DNA from: Whitmania pigra
Taxonomy: Eukaryota > Annelida > Clitellata > Hirudinida > Haemopidae
Direction: 5' to 3'
DNA: 64,000 nucleotides
Assembly (NCBI GenBank): GCA_021613335.1
Contig: JAJTWR010000275.1
Coordinates: 1,220,001 to 1,284,000, forward strand
Position 1 is the first letter of the stretch. The number at the start of each line of letters is the position of its first letter. Below are positions 13,690 through 37,529 of the stretch, in pieces. The notes beneath the pieces are model-generated. The model worked only from the letters and a program-made list of their open reading frames with translations, ran no database searches and was not told the DNA's origin. A program made the translations under genes and the position numbers.

Positions 13690-14215
13690 TACCAGCGTGG
13701 ACAATCGTGAGACAGACACGGGAATTGCAAAAGAATTTGGGAGTCTTGGGCTTCTAAAAGACGTCAAGCAAAGGAAGAAGCAATGAAATCATCAGCAGAA
13801 GTAACAAAGCTAAGAAAGCTGTACCACTTCTTCACTGTTCAACAAATTCAAACATCAGAGAGGATTGATGAATTTGCAGAACCTGATCAGCCTGAAGATG
13901 CTGAAATGAAATTCTAGCAGAAATGGCTGATGATCCGGACACAGAAAATGCAGTAGTAACGTGTCCAATTGAAGAACGTATAGAAATGAAGGCTGATGGT
14001 ATAGAAGATGAAGGTGAGGGCGCACCAAGGGGCAATGACATTGGACTTTGGCCATCCATTATTTCGAATCAGATGCGGGAACACTGGTTGAAAAGAAGTG
14101 CATTAACAGTTCAGCACTTCCAGTTTCCTCGTTCAAATTATCCTTTCGTGCACATAGAATGGTTTGAGTTGGCTATGTTTTCTGACAAATATGGCTCGAC
14201 GTGACAATTCTGTTT
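13690..14215 (+). pseudogene. decayed transposase-like remnant (TTF/ZMYM-hAT type N-terminus)
   Basis: Plus-strand reading shows a lysine-rich segment ending MKSSAEVTKLRKLYHFF, an acidic stretch, and GNDIGLWPSIISNQMREHW followed by LVKRS-like LKRSALTVQHF. The D-x-x-LWP motif and basic run upstream resemble the N-terminal region of domesticated and free hAT/ZMYM1-type transposases preceding a TTF zinc finger. The parts lie in different frames with stops between them. No terminal repeats were found and no C-terminal half follows. The assignment rests on motif resemblance only. Confidence 0.45.
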
Positions 14216-14526
14216 TTCAAGAACTTGTAGTCGATCGTCCTTGGAGAACTACAATCTAACATAATTTAATTTGTTATCCAGTAGTCAATTTGCTGCGAAA
14301 AAAAAACAAATTGAAAAATTACAGAACTAGAGGCACATAGTCCCGAAGTGAAAGAATTTATTATCTCGCGAATGAGCGAGTTGGGTCGTTATTATTAAAG
14401 CTTATAATAAGTAGTAACTACGAGCAGGGATTTTCGCCAGGGAAGGACTAAAAAAATAATATCAATGTACCAATTTAGCTGTCGTCACCAAATTCTAACC
14501 GCTTAGAAACATGAACTTGTTTTAAA

Positions 14527-14608
14527 TCCTTCTTGAAGGATCTCTTGAAGTGAATTTCTTCAAGACATCCTTCTTGAAGGATCTCTTGAAGTGAATTTCT
14601 TCAAGACA
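14527..14608. repeat. two exact tandem copies of a 41-bp unit
   Basis: Units 14527-14567 and 14568-14608 are identical, starting TCCTTCTTGAAGGATC. Each contains short palindromes built from CTTGAAG/CTTCAAG, so the block could form small hairpins. It lies 3' of cyclin-Q. Confidence 0.85.
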
Positions 14609-14864
14609 CCTTTAAATTGACTATTTACTCCGGCATATGCATGCCATTTTAGTTCGTGCTTTTCAATAATTTTCCTTGTTTTAACCAGTCACCAAGATAA
14701 GATGATTGTATATTGATTCATGTCAGTTGTTATTTGGTAATACATTATTATTTCGATATCAGAAGACGGTCAACGTCCAAACAAACTTAATAACAATGGC
14801 CACATTTTAATCAACAACTAGAATATTGTACATCATTTACAAGCGCAATAATATCGTCACAATT

Positions 14865-16524
14865 TCACAACATTTTCTTCAAAAGGTTTTCCTCGTGTTC
14901 ATATAAATCCATGACCTTCATGCCAATTTCTTCTATGGATTTTATGTCAGCGCTTTCTACCAGGGCCTGGAATAAACAGCACACTTTTTAAACACGTAAT
15001 AATATTAATTATATAAAATATTAAATAATTAACCGATTAACTGATTTAATTACTGAAATTCCAAGCTATGCTAATAATTACGATATTTACGACTGATTTA
15101 CTGAATTATAATTGTGTCATCATACCTCCCACCATTTAACCCTGGCGACATCATTATAGGGAACTTGAATCTTGTAGATGCTCAAGACTATGTAGATGAT
15201 GGACACAGCCAGCAACTGAGGCTTGTAATCTATACAGAGGGTTGAACTGTGATAGCTGTCATTTAATATTGCCCAGCACCAATGAGCAATGGGGAATTTT
15301 GTTGTCACTGACTTGTCCAGCCAATCGTAAAGGCTCTTAAGGAAGTGCATGAGATACTGAGGGATTGAAAGACAATTGTTAGGATTATTATCAGTTTGAA
15401 ATGATTGAAATAAAAAAGATAATAAATTAAATACTAAATAAGCTCTATTTATGGACTAAGCTAAAATAAAAAAAAATGGACCTAATAATACCATCAATAT
15501 ATCATTAGATAAGAATGAATACTATTTGAAATCATTTAAAAACAAACGAAAATGTCATAAAAACCGCTGAAACACCGCCTACCTTGTGAGGGTGTTCGAC
15601 AATCACCCTGAAGCTAAGCACTCGCATGATAAACAGCTCCGTCTGTATGAGGCTTTCCTTCAGGGACCAATATCTCGAGTCCACGTCCAGGGGCTCCTCG
15701 TGGGGGTTGGCTACGCTAATCGATTGAAATATGTATTAACGAATATCAGTTAATCAATTCTAGGCAATAATTAATCGTAAGCATTGTAGATAAATAGGTA
15801 GACATCTTAAGGAAAATTTTGAGATCTTCCCTGTTCTTCCAATGCGTTAATGCATACACTACGATGTTACCATATTATCATAACTTCTCAAAAACATTAT
15901 ATTTATATCATGCCACTTGTTGTAACTAAATAATTATGTTAGGTTACGTAACTTGTTTATTTGATAAATGATTACAAATTAATGAACAGCTGACATAACC
16001 CACCGATGACAGACATTAATAACATCCCTCAGTCTCAGGCTCTCTTCCTCAACGTTGCTTGCTAAATATAACATTGCTGTTGCTATCGTCTGCAAAGATC
16101 AACAAACCAAGAACCAACAAAATTAAAATCCATATATGTGTACATGACTACTATGAACATTTTTTTGCTCAAATAAGAATTATTAAAGATGATAAAATTG
16201 CCACATTTTAAATCTTATGTGATGACTAGTTATGGCAGAGTAGGCAATTCTGCATTGTTATGTGAATTTACTTCAAAGTAGTCTACCTTTTGGTCAAAAG
16301 AATCTGACTCCATTTCACGACAAAATCTGTGAAAGAGAGTGACAGCAGTGGCAAGAGCTATAGATGACATGTGTAATTTTGTGGCTGCAATTTATTTAAG
16401 ATTACGTATAGTCTGGTTTGTCCCTCTCCAAACATTTTTACTTGAAATAACCTGCTTCAAACATAAACCTGACTGTTTTAAAGCTTTCAATCTCACTAAT
16501 GCTTTCCGACATCGTCTGCGACAT
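14865..16524 (-). CDS. CCNQ: cyclin-Q (CDK10-associated cyclin)
   Basis: Cyclin that activates CDK10. Six minus-strand exons join in phase: 16452-16524, 16287-16384, 16004-16089, 15583-15715, 15126-15356, 14865-14966; 723 bases, 240 residues, close to the roughly 248 of vertebrate CCNQ. It starts MSQTMSESISEIESFKTVRF and continues with SSIALATAVTLFHRFC, the first cyclin-box helices. SLRLRDVINVCHR, EEPLDVDSRYW, ELFIMRVLSFRVIVEHPHK and KWWE near the end match the order of landmarks in CCNQ and not in other cyclins. The C-terminus is KKML. The start codon is the only ATG ahead of the first conserved residues. Immediately upstream on the same strand is the end of fucosidase copy 1. Confidence 0.93.
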
Positions 16525-16974
16525 TTTAAAGACTAGTTTAGTCTGTTACTCTCCCGACGCCAAAATATCGTCAATTCGGTGTTTACATATTCAACAAAAT
16601 TCAACTTCTACTTCATTTATTCGACACTATAAAAAAGATAACAAATATCTTAACAAATTTTAATAACAAATACCTAAAATGCAGTTAATAAATGGTAAAT
16701 TTATAATTCTTAAATCATTACGCATTACGAGAAGACGCTAGCAAATGCAGGTTACAAAGCAAAGTTAATTTACTTACCGGAGCTCGTTCCAAGCTCATCA
16801 AACAAAGAACCCAAAGGTAATATTAAAAGTATCACGACGTGCCCTATTCACTTATTGCATAAACTTGAGCGATTACTAGTAAGTGATGAAAGCCAAAACA
16901 CCAGGTTTCACATAACAAATGTTTCTGTTTGAAAGGAGCAATTCAGGTACTGGTCTAAATCCATAAAAAGCAAT

Positions 16975-19900
16975 TTATTCAACGTTGGTAATCTTCAATA
17001 CCCAGGCCCAGACAGATGGAAGCTTGTTTGGCGGGATGAATGGAAATAGCACTTCTAATCCTTGTTCGTTGCCATGAGACGTCCATATGAAAGTGCCAGG
17101 ATAGCCAAGCATTGTCACCTTGGTATCCTTGGTGGCCTTTGGTGCTCCCAAGGTAAGGACATTTTGACTAGGCCAGTCATGGACTGCTGCATATACCACT
17201 GTGCCTGATTCTGATTTCTTTGAAGTGTACCTATACAATTTCAATAACAATATTAATGTATACTCGATGATTGCATATAAAAACAAATTCAGAGGTACGT
17301 GCCAAATCCTGGATGTTTTGGTGTCATTTTGGTACTTCCAAGGCTGGGAAGCATAGATTGCTTCCCCATTGACCTTCAGCCACGACCCCAACTGCCTTAA
17401 TCTCTCCTCCATAATTGGATCAATCTTTCCATCCGACCTGATGCCGGCATTTATGAGTATGTTGCCTCCACAACTTAAGTCAGATAAACGTTAAATATTA
17501 GCTCAAGATATTTTATGCAATAAAGCTCTAAATCATCAACTTTATGTCATCATGCATTTTAAAAAAAATCAACGGCTGTATAAATAGTAAAATTTAGTCA
17601 ATGCCTGATTGCACACAAATCTCTAAAGACACATTTCTATGTTCGAAAGATATACTAATGAAGAATCAAAATAATAATAACTAATTTGTAAGGCACCATG
17701 TGCAATAGCATAAGATGCACACATAAGCTTCGGTAGAAGGCGGGGGTACATATGTCCCCGAGGGCAAAGTGCAGGGGCGCCAAAATGAGGCTTTTCATGT
17801 TTGTATTATATATTATATTATATATTATATTATATTATATTATATTATATTATATTATATTATATTATAATAACTGAACAAGGGTAATAAATAGGTCACA
17901 AAATGACTGCAGCAGCTACATCAGAAACAGCAACTGATATTAAATCCTTGGAGAAAGAAGTTCTCAAGCTCCATGATGATTTGAGCCAAATTTCCTGTAG
18001 AAAATGCCAAAACAAAATGCACAGCCTGGGGGATTGATGTGGATTCAGAGATTTCAGAAGAATTGGCAAGAGATTCAGGCCTTTCAACAGAAGAAGAAAT
18101 TGTACAGGTTATGAAGAGCATATTTGATCGACTTCAATAGGGGATGTCAACACATTTTTATGACTAAAAGACCTGAGCACAAAATTTGGATTCCTGCTGG
18201 ACTTTAGAATTCTTCAATCTGATGAATTAATGATTAATTACTTCATTAAGACCCGGACATCAATGGGCACAAACGTTTCACAGAAATTGACGATTGCAAA
18301 ATACTGCTCAGTAACCAGAATGAAGTTCTATCAGAAACTCCATTGGATCTTCTTGGTTTTATTGGGTTTATGAAAATGACTCATTTCCAAATCTTCTAAT
18401 TTCACTGCAAATTTTATTAACAGTAGTAGCAGTTTCAATTGTAAGCGGTCGTTCGGGAAATGGAAACTTATTTTGTCTTATTTTCGTGGTTCGATGGGAC
18501 AGGATCATCTAGGCCAGTGGTGCACCACCTTAGGCCATCACAACCAGCCATCACGTGGACCTCGAAGTCTGACAAGAAAATTTTAAAAAATAGGTCTTTC
18601 AGTCAATTTTCACAAGGTTCGTGAATGAACACAGAAGAAGCATAGAGGCTTACATCTCTAAATTCAAAAATAATTTCTCACTGGATTAACAAGGAGCCAA
18701 GCTGATTAATTCCATGGCGTGGCAGCTATGCCCCACCAATAATCATGCATCTTGATTTTGTAGCTTTCCATACCCCTCGACTCAGTAGGCCTCCAGAGCC
18801 CCTGTCATTTTTTATATTTGATTATTTTCCATCGTTATGCAAGCTACGAACATCCTGATATCTCAAAGCTTGTTGTAGACATGCAGCCTCAGTCGTCATG
18901 TTGTGTTCTTTCGTCGACTTAAAATCGCCAAGATTAACTATGAACTTAAGCCAATCTAGTTCACAACTTTGCTTTTTTAATAAAATGTTTCATTAAAGCT
19001 TAATTTTTTTCCTTATTCGATGTAATAGAAAAAAGTGATTAAACGGGGTGGATGGGGCACCAATTTTATAGTTCGTCCCCGGGTGCAAAATACCCTAGCT
19101 AAGCTGGTGACTAAGCTCCGACTTCAGACATAAGCTCCAGTTACAAATCATGATGCAAAAAATACCTGATTGTGCTAGTGACCTCATACAAAAGTTTTTC
19201 AATGGAAATATAATCCTTGTAACTGGCAGTGTTCCTGTGTCCCCAAGATCCATAGTCTAGAGTCATACAATTCTCAAACTTATGAGGCTGAATAACACCT
19301 GAATAACATAACTTTGTAATATATAAACTTGAAGATTTTACTTCAAAACTTTGGATTTTTAGACAATATTGGTGTCAAATTTGCAAATTTCCATCTGCAA
19401 CTTGTCATTCTTCGTAGGACATATCTTTTCCAGTGGCCCACGTATTTCGGCACAGTTTCAATTTTGTTCTACAATTTCATATCAAGTACCTGGATTGTAG
19501 TGATCAGAGCAGGTATAGAATCCACCATGCTTACACATGCATCCAGCTCCCCATCTATCATTCACCACCACTGTGTCTTTCACGGGACTGTAAAATACTC
19601 ATTAAATGAAAATCCAATACGAGAACGAAATTCAGTAAAGTATTTTACCTCTCATTGTAGAGCCAGGCCAGGAACTCCGTGCTGTTCCAATATCCAGAAG
19701 GGGCATCCCAATCCCCATCGGACCATACAACCTCTGGCTTGTAAGAATTGATGATCTCATATAGCTCTGGTAATGATTTGCCCTAGAGTTTATAAATAAA
19801 ATTAAAGTTCATTACATCTCTTCTATTTTGGTAATTTCTTAGATTCAGTCTGAAAGTAAATGGTTTTCAATCTTTAAGTAATGAACTATGACAGTAGGCT

Positions 19901-20955
19901 CGATAAAAGCTCAAAGATGTCACAAATGTTATAACAATGTTATAAAGCTCCAAAAATTGAACTTGAAGTAAGTTTCATTTGCACCTTTAACTCCCTCAAA
20001 ACTAACTAACTAACTAACTCGCTTGCGATTACAGTTACTTACCAGAGAAAAATGCTGAGTCTTAAAGCCCGATTTCTGGTCCTCCAAGAAGAGTGGATTG
20101 TACCACTCAAAGAGAGAATGGTAAAGTCCAAAATGGAGGTCTGTTTTGTTCCTAATTGAATTTGCCAGCTCCCCTGAATTAGGTCATCGCATTCAAAATT
20201 TTAGATAAGCTTCACTATTTTAATTGCATTATTTGCTTTCATAAAACAAACGTTAACCAACAAGATGGATAAAAATAGGATGATAGTTTCAACAATTTAA
20301 AGAAAGGACTCAAGAAAAATGTGAGACTTACCTACTAAATCTCTCTTTGGTCCAACCTCCATAGAATTCCAATTAAAAGAAAACTTTGATGGCCACATTG
20401 TGTAACCCTCATGATGTTTGCTGGTAAGAACCACATATCTGAAAAAGATTTTTTAACTATACAACAAGAATTTTCCAATAGTTAAATCTTTAAATTAATT
20501 TAAATTTCATCTGATTAACGGGAGCTCGCAAGCTGCCTCAAGTAAATTCTTAGAAAAGCAAGCAAAATCATTTACAAGACATAACTATGAACTTTTAACA
20601 TATAACATATTAATATTAACTTTGCTCCAGCTGAATGAAAGATATCAGCAAGTTCATCCGTATTGTACAGTTGTGCGCGAAATTGTGGGGCGAAGTCGGC
20701 GTAAGTGAAATCAGGAGGGTAGTACTTCCTCATGTATTCCGTTACTTCCGGATTCTTGTTCGCCCAATTGTACCAAAACCATTCTTGAAATGCAGGCACG
20801 GAAAACACTCCCCAATGCAGAAATATTCCAATTTTTGCTTCGTCATACCATTTCGGGAGAGGTCTCGAATCGAGCGAATCCCAGGAAGGGGCGTATTTCC
20901 GAACCGCTCCGATTGAAACTACAAAGATCAAGGCAATGCTGAGTAAGATTTTCAT
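16975..20955 (-). CDS. FUCA1: alpha-L-fucosidase, tandem copy 1 (GH29)
   Basis: Lysosomal or secreted GH29 enzyme removing alpha-L-fucose from glycoconjugates. Eight exons: 20621-20955, 20332-20438, 20043-20173, 19649-19782, 19490-19587, 19166-19298, 17303-17473, 16975-17230; 1,365 bases, 454 residues. An N-terminal signal peptide ([16 protein letters not shown]) precedes the catalytic barrel: [14 protein letters not shown] [35 protein letters not shown], and VVWSDGDW with the presumed nucleophile Asp at residue 213. [11 protein letters not shown] leads to a C-terminal beta domain. Every exon has the same length as in copy 2. Intron 6 is enlarged by a hAT insertion. The last intron (17231-17302, 72 bp) must use a GC donor to keep the conserved frame; if unspliced it stays open and would add 24 residues. 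Confidence 0.94.
17806..17870. repeat. TATAT/TATTA microsatellite inside the hAT element
   Basis: Array of ATATT units near the left end of the 17730-19127 insertion. Confidence 0.85.
17885..18500 (+). pseudogene. hAT transposase C-terminal remnant
   Basis: Several disrupted plus-strand frames. A helical segment starting [20 protein letters not shown] is followed after stops by [16 protein letters not shown] and then [16 protein letters not shown], which resembles the hAT dimerisation region that precedes the ERSFS motif; here that motif is eroded to GRSGNGN. Not translatable as one protein. Confidence 0.6.
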
Positions 20956-21563
20956 TTCGTTGGAGATGAACCTTGAATTGAATGAAGTAGATTCCTATAT
21001 AATAGCTTTGTCATTTGACTCTGGGTGCACCTGTATGCCCTCGATTTGACGAATAAAGCGCGTGATTATGAAATCACCATGACATTATTGGTTCAAATAC
21101 TCGAAGTCATGAGAATAATTATATTTAAAAAGAAAATTGCTTAAATAACAATCAATTGCGAGACTTTTCAAATTGCTTTCGCATCACCGAGGAGCCGCAA
21201 ATTACATGCGCCACAAGCCTCAATTGGTAGCGATTAAGTTGTTGTCCGTATAAAAATCTATTATTCAATAGTCACTAATTAGCAGAATAATTTTACTGCT
21301 GTAAAAAATATTTCGCACTGGTTTATAACCGTCGCCTTAATAATGCTAGACATCGTAGGGACGTCACTTGCCTCATTTATCTCAAAGCCCACCTAGGAAA
21401 TGTGAAAATCAAATACCAAGTAAAAATACTTTTATTGATGAGGGAAACGATAAGAATACTGAATACAATAAAAATCACACCATAACAAACTCAAATTTAG
21501 TACAAAAATTAGTTGATGACTCTTCAAATTGATGGGCATGTTCGGGATGAGAGCAGAGACAAC

Positions 21564-24322
<2,759 letters not shown>

Positions 24323-24987
24323 TGTCCTGAATTTGAAATGATATTGTTCCTATGATCAAGGAGGCGGTTCGCTATTTATGGCAAGATACATCATTTATCA
24401 TTTGACCATTGACTCGCAAAGTTGAACCGCGAAAAGTCGTTTCAAGTGGTACTTCGACAAACTAAAGATATTTGCATTAGTTTAAAATGATTAAATGATC
24501 CCTTAACAGTTACAAGATAACTCCTACTTTTGTCTCTCACTCAGTGATAACTAATCGAATGTTTTCGTTTGGAAATCATGTGAGAAAAATCTTGTGATTC
24601 ACAAAATGCAAAACAGATTACAGTTGTCACAATTATATTAGCAATAAACCGGTAATTGATCGTTAAAGAGTGTTAATTGAGTGTTAAAGAATCGTAAAAA
24701 CTAAATACTCAAGCAAATACTTTATATCACTTAAAACAAAATTCTTAATATTTTTATTTATGCAGTTAATTAATCTTAAAATAATTTTCTGATTTTGTTC
24801 ATTGTAAAGATATGCGATCATTGATCCTTTTGTCATGCAGCGCAAAAGATAAACATTGACTTTTTCACGTTGGGGCTGTGAGACCTTCAAATTCGTCTTC
24901 ATTTTCGTGAAAATCGTATTCGTTCTGCTAAGGGCTGAAAATATAATACATATTATGGAACAACCACACCGGCTATAATTACAAAAA
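24323..24987. promoter_or_regulatory. divergent intergenic region between fucosidase copy 2 and IBA57
   Basis: 665 bp separate the two start codons, which point away from each other. The segment must contain both promoters and 5' UTRs. I see no clear TATA box or known operator; the role is inferred from arrangement. Confidence 0.5.
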
Positions 24988-27397
24988 ATGCTTTTAAATG
25001 TTAAGTATTTCATGATTAGGTTGTCCGCTCCCTTAATACGCATTTGCAACCAAAATTGCACAAAGTATGGAACGCCCTATGTCAAAAATATTTCATCGTC
25101 TGCTAGCTTGAGGAATGAACTACTTTCCGAAAAGATACAGAGCAGAAAGTTGGTCAAACTTTCGGGTGCAGACTCACCGAGTTTTTTGCAAGGTCTCGTA
25201 ACGAATGATGTTCGAATCTTTGAAACGTCAACACAAGACATACTAATGTACTGCATGATGCTAAATACTCAGGTGGGATAGAAAATTCATAAATATTCTT
25301 ATTGACGAGTTTGTCAAAACTGAACAAACTGTTAATTTCATCTTTTGTCACTGTTTTATTTGTTTTTGTTTTGAAGTTCTGAATAATGTTTTTAGCTCAT
25401 ATTTTTCTGAAACAGGGAAGGATCTTGTACGACTTGCTGGCGTACAAAGTCGGCAAGTTCTTCAACAGAGATTCCTCGATCATCCTGGAATGCGACTCAA
25501 GGGCATCTGATGATCTTTTGAAAACTCTCTCTCGATATAAACTCAGACGGAAGGTTTGCGACTTTGTTACGCTGTGGATTAGTTGAAAAGTTGATGATAA
25601 TGATGGTATCACAGACTATGTCCTATTTAGAGAGAAGCTTTAAAAGTTAATTCTGAAAATGTAAATTGAAACATTAACTTTTATACATAACTTTTTTGCT
25701 ACTTTCCAATTTGTTACATTTTATTTATTTCAATATTTCCACAGGCCGTTTCGTTTTCAAAGTTAGAAGAGTATTCCGTATGGTCAGTCTTTCCAAATTC
25801 AAAAACATCTCCGTCATCATCGACAACAACGACGTCTCCCTCCTTAGCGAGCGAAGCGTCCGACGTCAAATCCGACCTGAGTCCGAGGAACCCAGAGAAG
25901 CTCCTTTTCCATTCTCTCGACCCGAGGATTTCGAACTTCGGGAGTCGTTTGCTCCTTCCAGCAGAGGTGAAAGGTCCAATCCCGATTCTCCGTTTGAGTT
26001 TCGATCTCAACCTTAAACTGGATGATTTACTCGTTGGACTTGACGACGTTGACATTGTGTGATGCCGTCATCAACTCTTTTATCACTATCATCATCATCA
26101 TCATCATCATTATTATCATCATCATCATCATAATCATCATCCTTTCAGGATCTGAAGTCATAGAGGGCTGCACAGATGTGGTCGGCGAATACGAGAACAG
26201 GAGGTTTGATTTTGGGCTCGGTGAAGGCATCGAAGAGTTGATGTCAGGTCAGTCCTTTCCGCTGGAGTGCAACCTCTTCTTCCTCAACGGAGGTATGTCA
26301 TCATCATCACCATCCATCATCATCACCATCATCCATTATCACCATCCATCTTCAACACCACCATCATCATCACCACCATCCATCATCACTAATGCGCCAT
26401 TATGATGGTTTGCCAAACTTTGTCCATGACCTTCAATTTATTAGTTCAACTAATTGCACAAGAAGAATCCTCTGATTCCTCTGAAAACAACAACAACAAC
26501 TGTGACAATAATAAATTCTAACGACCCAGTTGACAAGCAGCTGATTTTATGTTAAAGTGCGACGCACGCAAGCATCGTTTGACCTTTACTGCTCAACTTT
26601 TGCCAAGTTAATTGATGGCACCATTCCTAACTAATGGGAATGCCTTGCCTTCTTAAATCGCAACTTTTTTTCTACGTTTTTGTCCTCTTGGCTTAAAATA
26701 GAATCGAGTGATTTGTTGTCAGACGAGTTAATTTGATTGAACCATGTTTTCGACCGTTGCTGCACGTTGCCGGAGAATGTGGGAAGTCCAAATTGGAGTT
26801 TAAAGTTTGTTAATAATTTAAGTGAATTAAGTGACGAATTATTTTCAAAACTTCCGCAGTCAGCTTCAGCAAGGGGTGCTACGTGGGCCAAGAACTTACC
26901 ACCCGGACTCACCACACCGGGGTCATCAGGAAGAGGATCATGCCCATATTTTCCAGGTTCTGTAGCTCAAGACCACTGCCATCTTTGTCATTATCACCCA
27001 CCGGCATGTTCTTCAATGTTATTATTATAATTATTTTCATTATTATTATTGTTGTTGTTATTACCATCATCATCGTTATTATTATTATTATTATTATCAT
27101 CATCGTCATCATTATCATTGCAGGGGTCAAATTCCTCTCAGCAAAGTTTACGGAGAAGGTCTTGTGATTGTTTGCGAGGCCACCAACAAGGAGTGCGGTA
27201 AGGTCCTGAATTGGAGGGATCAGAAGGGGCTAGCCCTCTTAAGGCTACAAGAGACTCTCTTGAGCCCAGGTCCCCTGCTCATGAAGAATCCGGGCGGGTT
27301 GGTTTTAGGGCAGGTCGAAACATTCGTTCCAGATTGGTGGCCGTCAGATGTTGACGAGGTGATTAAGAAGGTCAGGTCAAAACAGGAGAGGGTTTGA
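24988..27397 (+). CDS. IBA57: IBA57, mitochondrial iron-sulfur cluster assembly factor
   Basis: Folate-binding (GcvT-like) protein acting late in mitochondrial [4Fe-4S] cluster assembly with ISCA1/2. Six exons: 24988-25272, 25416-25553, 25745-25973, 26149-26292, 26860-26956, 27124-27397; 1,167 bases, 388 residues against about 356 in human. The N-terminus is basic and free of acidic residues, as for a mitochondrial presequence; the ATG at 25012 is a possible alternative start. Landmarks in order: [28 protein letters not shown], a serine-rich insert, [11 protein letters not shown], and the family signature [14 protein letters not shown] with conserved Cys 272, then RKRIMP and VPDWWP near the end. 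The donor of exon 3 (AAAG|GTCC) was chosen because it keeps phase; that frame otherwise runs on to a stop at about 26060. Confidence 0.94.
26083..26142. repeat. CAT microsatellite in IBA57 intron 3
   Basis: CAT/TAT units immediately upstream of the exon-4 acceptor. Confidence 0.85.
27017..27120. repeat. ATT/CAT microsatellite in IBA57 intron 5
   Basis: ATT, GTT and CAT units extending to the last exon's acceptor (TTGCAG at 27118-27123). Confidence 0.85.
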
Positions 27398-28322
27398 CCC
27401 GGTTTTCAAAGTGGAGCAGATGATTATCCACAAGTGCGGGCGTCGTTCGAGATGATTGGGGGATGCTTAGGAAAAGATTTTCTGCAGTCTTAACTTTCAT
27501 TGTAACTATAATACAGATGCTAATAATAGCGGTGATGATGATGATAATATTATTACCAATCAAATACTTACTGCCACTTACTGTAAAAATACATTGCTGT
27601 TGTTTCTGTGTTCTGTTATAATTGTTTGGCGATGTTATTATTACAAATGCAGATGTTATTTTATTTACAGTTGTTGTCGATGTTAGGAAAAATATAGAAA
27701 CATAATTCAATGCTCAATTTTGCATTTTGTATGAACTGTTAATGACTTGGGACAAAATTCATTTTGTCGTGCATATGAATTCTGGTATTGAAGACTTAGC
27801 GGCCCTCATTAAACTAGTCATCGCTGCTATCATCATCATCATCTGCTGATATAATGGCAGCCCTCTGTACATCACCACCGTTATCATCGTCATGCTCCTG
27901 AAGATGAGTGGAAATTCCATTGTGACTCTAAAAATGGTTTTTTTGAAACAACATGTTACACATTGCAATACATTGTGACCAGTGCTAACAAACTAATGGA
28001 TCGCGCACTGAATCTCATTTTTCATCATTATCATAATCACCATCAACTTCTCTTTAAGGCGTGCTGGCGCTAATTGGTAAGTATGTGGCGCGCAAAAAAA
28101 AGGGCTTTTAACATGTGTCAGAATCAAAGCTTAACTTTGCGTTAATTGAAAACATATTAAACACAATTTTTTTTTAAATTTTCTCCGATTACAAAAAAAA
28201 AAACCAAACTAAAATCATTAATTTCCATCGTCGCTTGATTCTTGAGAGTCAGGCGATGTTACGCCCATGGCGCCTCCAACTAAGCCCCCCTTTTTACGCC
28301 ACCCCCCTCATCTCGGGCCGAC
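27398..28322. other. convergent 3' region of IBA57 and the transglutaminase
   Basis: Both genes end toward this segment, so it should hold two 3' UTRs. It includes a GAT/CAT patch near 27825-27845 and two poly-A/T-like tracts near 28090 and 28190. No gene seen. Confidence 0.4.
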
Positions 28323-36989
<8,667 letters not shown>

Positions 36990-37529
36990 TTAATTTAGGT
37001 TTAAGGTCTAGTATTTGTATGAAAATTTAACTCAAATATCCTTATCTCAGTGTGCATTAATAATTAGTTATATTATTAAATTGCAATTATCCAACTAGCT
37101 TTGAGAATGAAGCTGTTCAGAACCAAATTGCGATAATTTAGTCGTTATTAGGCAATTGTCTTTAATACTCGCTAAGAAAATGAAAAGTTCCCAATCAGCC
37201 GTTAAGTTGGCGTCCTTTTGGTAGCCAAGTAACAAGACAGAAACAAGGCCACCGACACACACGATTCATAAAATATTCAAAGGTTTCGACGGATGAACAA
37301 GGAATCGATCAACTTAGATTTAAAAAAATAGAAAATTGACTTGCAGTCGCGCATTTCACCAAAAATTACCAGGGCATTTTCAAAAAAATATATCGCCATC
37401 ACCTTTTTCAACTCGAATCCTCTTTTCGCACGAAGTTTATTTAAAAACACAAGGTGTCTGGATGATAAGTCCAAGTTTCGTGTAAGTAAAAAGTAATAAG
37501 ACAAAACCAGCCAATTTGTTAGCAGAAAT
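36990..37529. promoter_or_regulatory. divergent intergenic region between the transglutaminase and PET117
   Basis: 540 bp between two outward-facing start codons; probably holds both promoters. A 99-codon minus-strand frame across 37277-37576 overlaps PET117 exon 1 and has no recognisable features. Confidence 0.45.

Larger units (their letters stand above)
17730..19127 (+). mobile_element. degenerate hAT element inside fucosidase copy 1, intron 6
   Basis: The direct repeat ACATAAGCT occurs at 17721-17729 and 19128-19136 and brackets sequence absent from the equivalent intron of copy 2 (169 bp there, 1,692 bp here). The ends contain related GC-rich blocks: GGCGGGGGTACATATGTCCCC on the left and GTCCCCGGGTGCAAAATACC on the right. 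Inside, on the plus strand, is a broken reading frame with [20 protein letters not shown] and, at about 18382-18470, a hAT C-terminal dimerisation-like stretch starting [18 protein letters not shown]. Multiple stops and shifts make it inactive. TIRs are weak, so the family is inferred from the protein remnant and the 8-9 bp target duplication. Confidence 0.75.
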
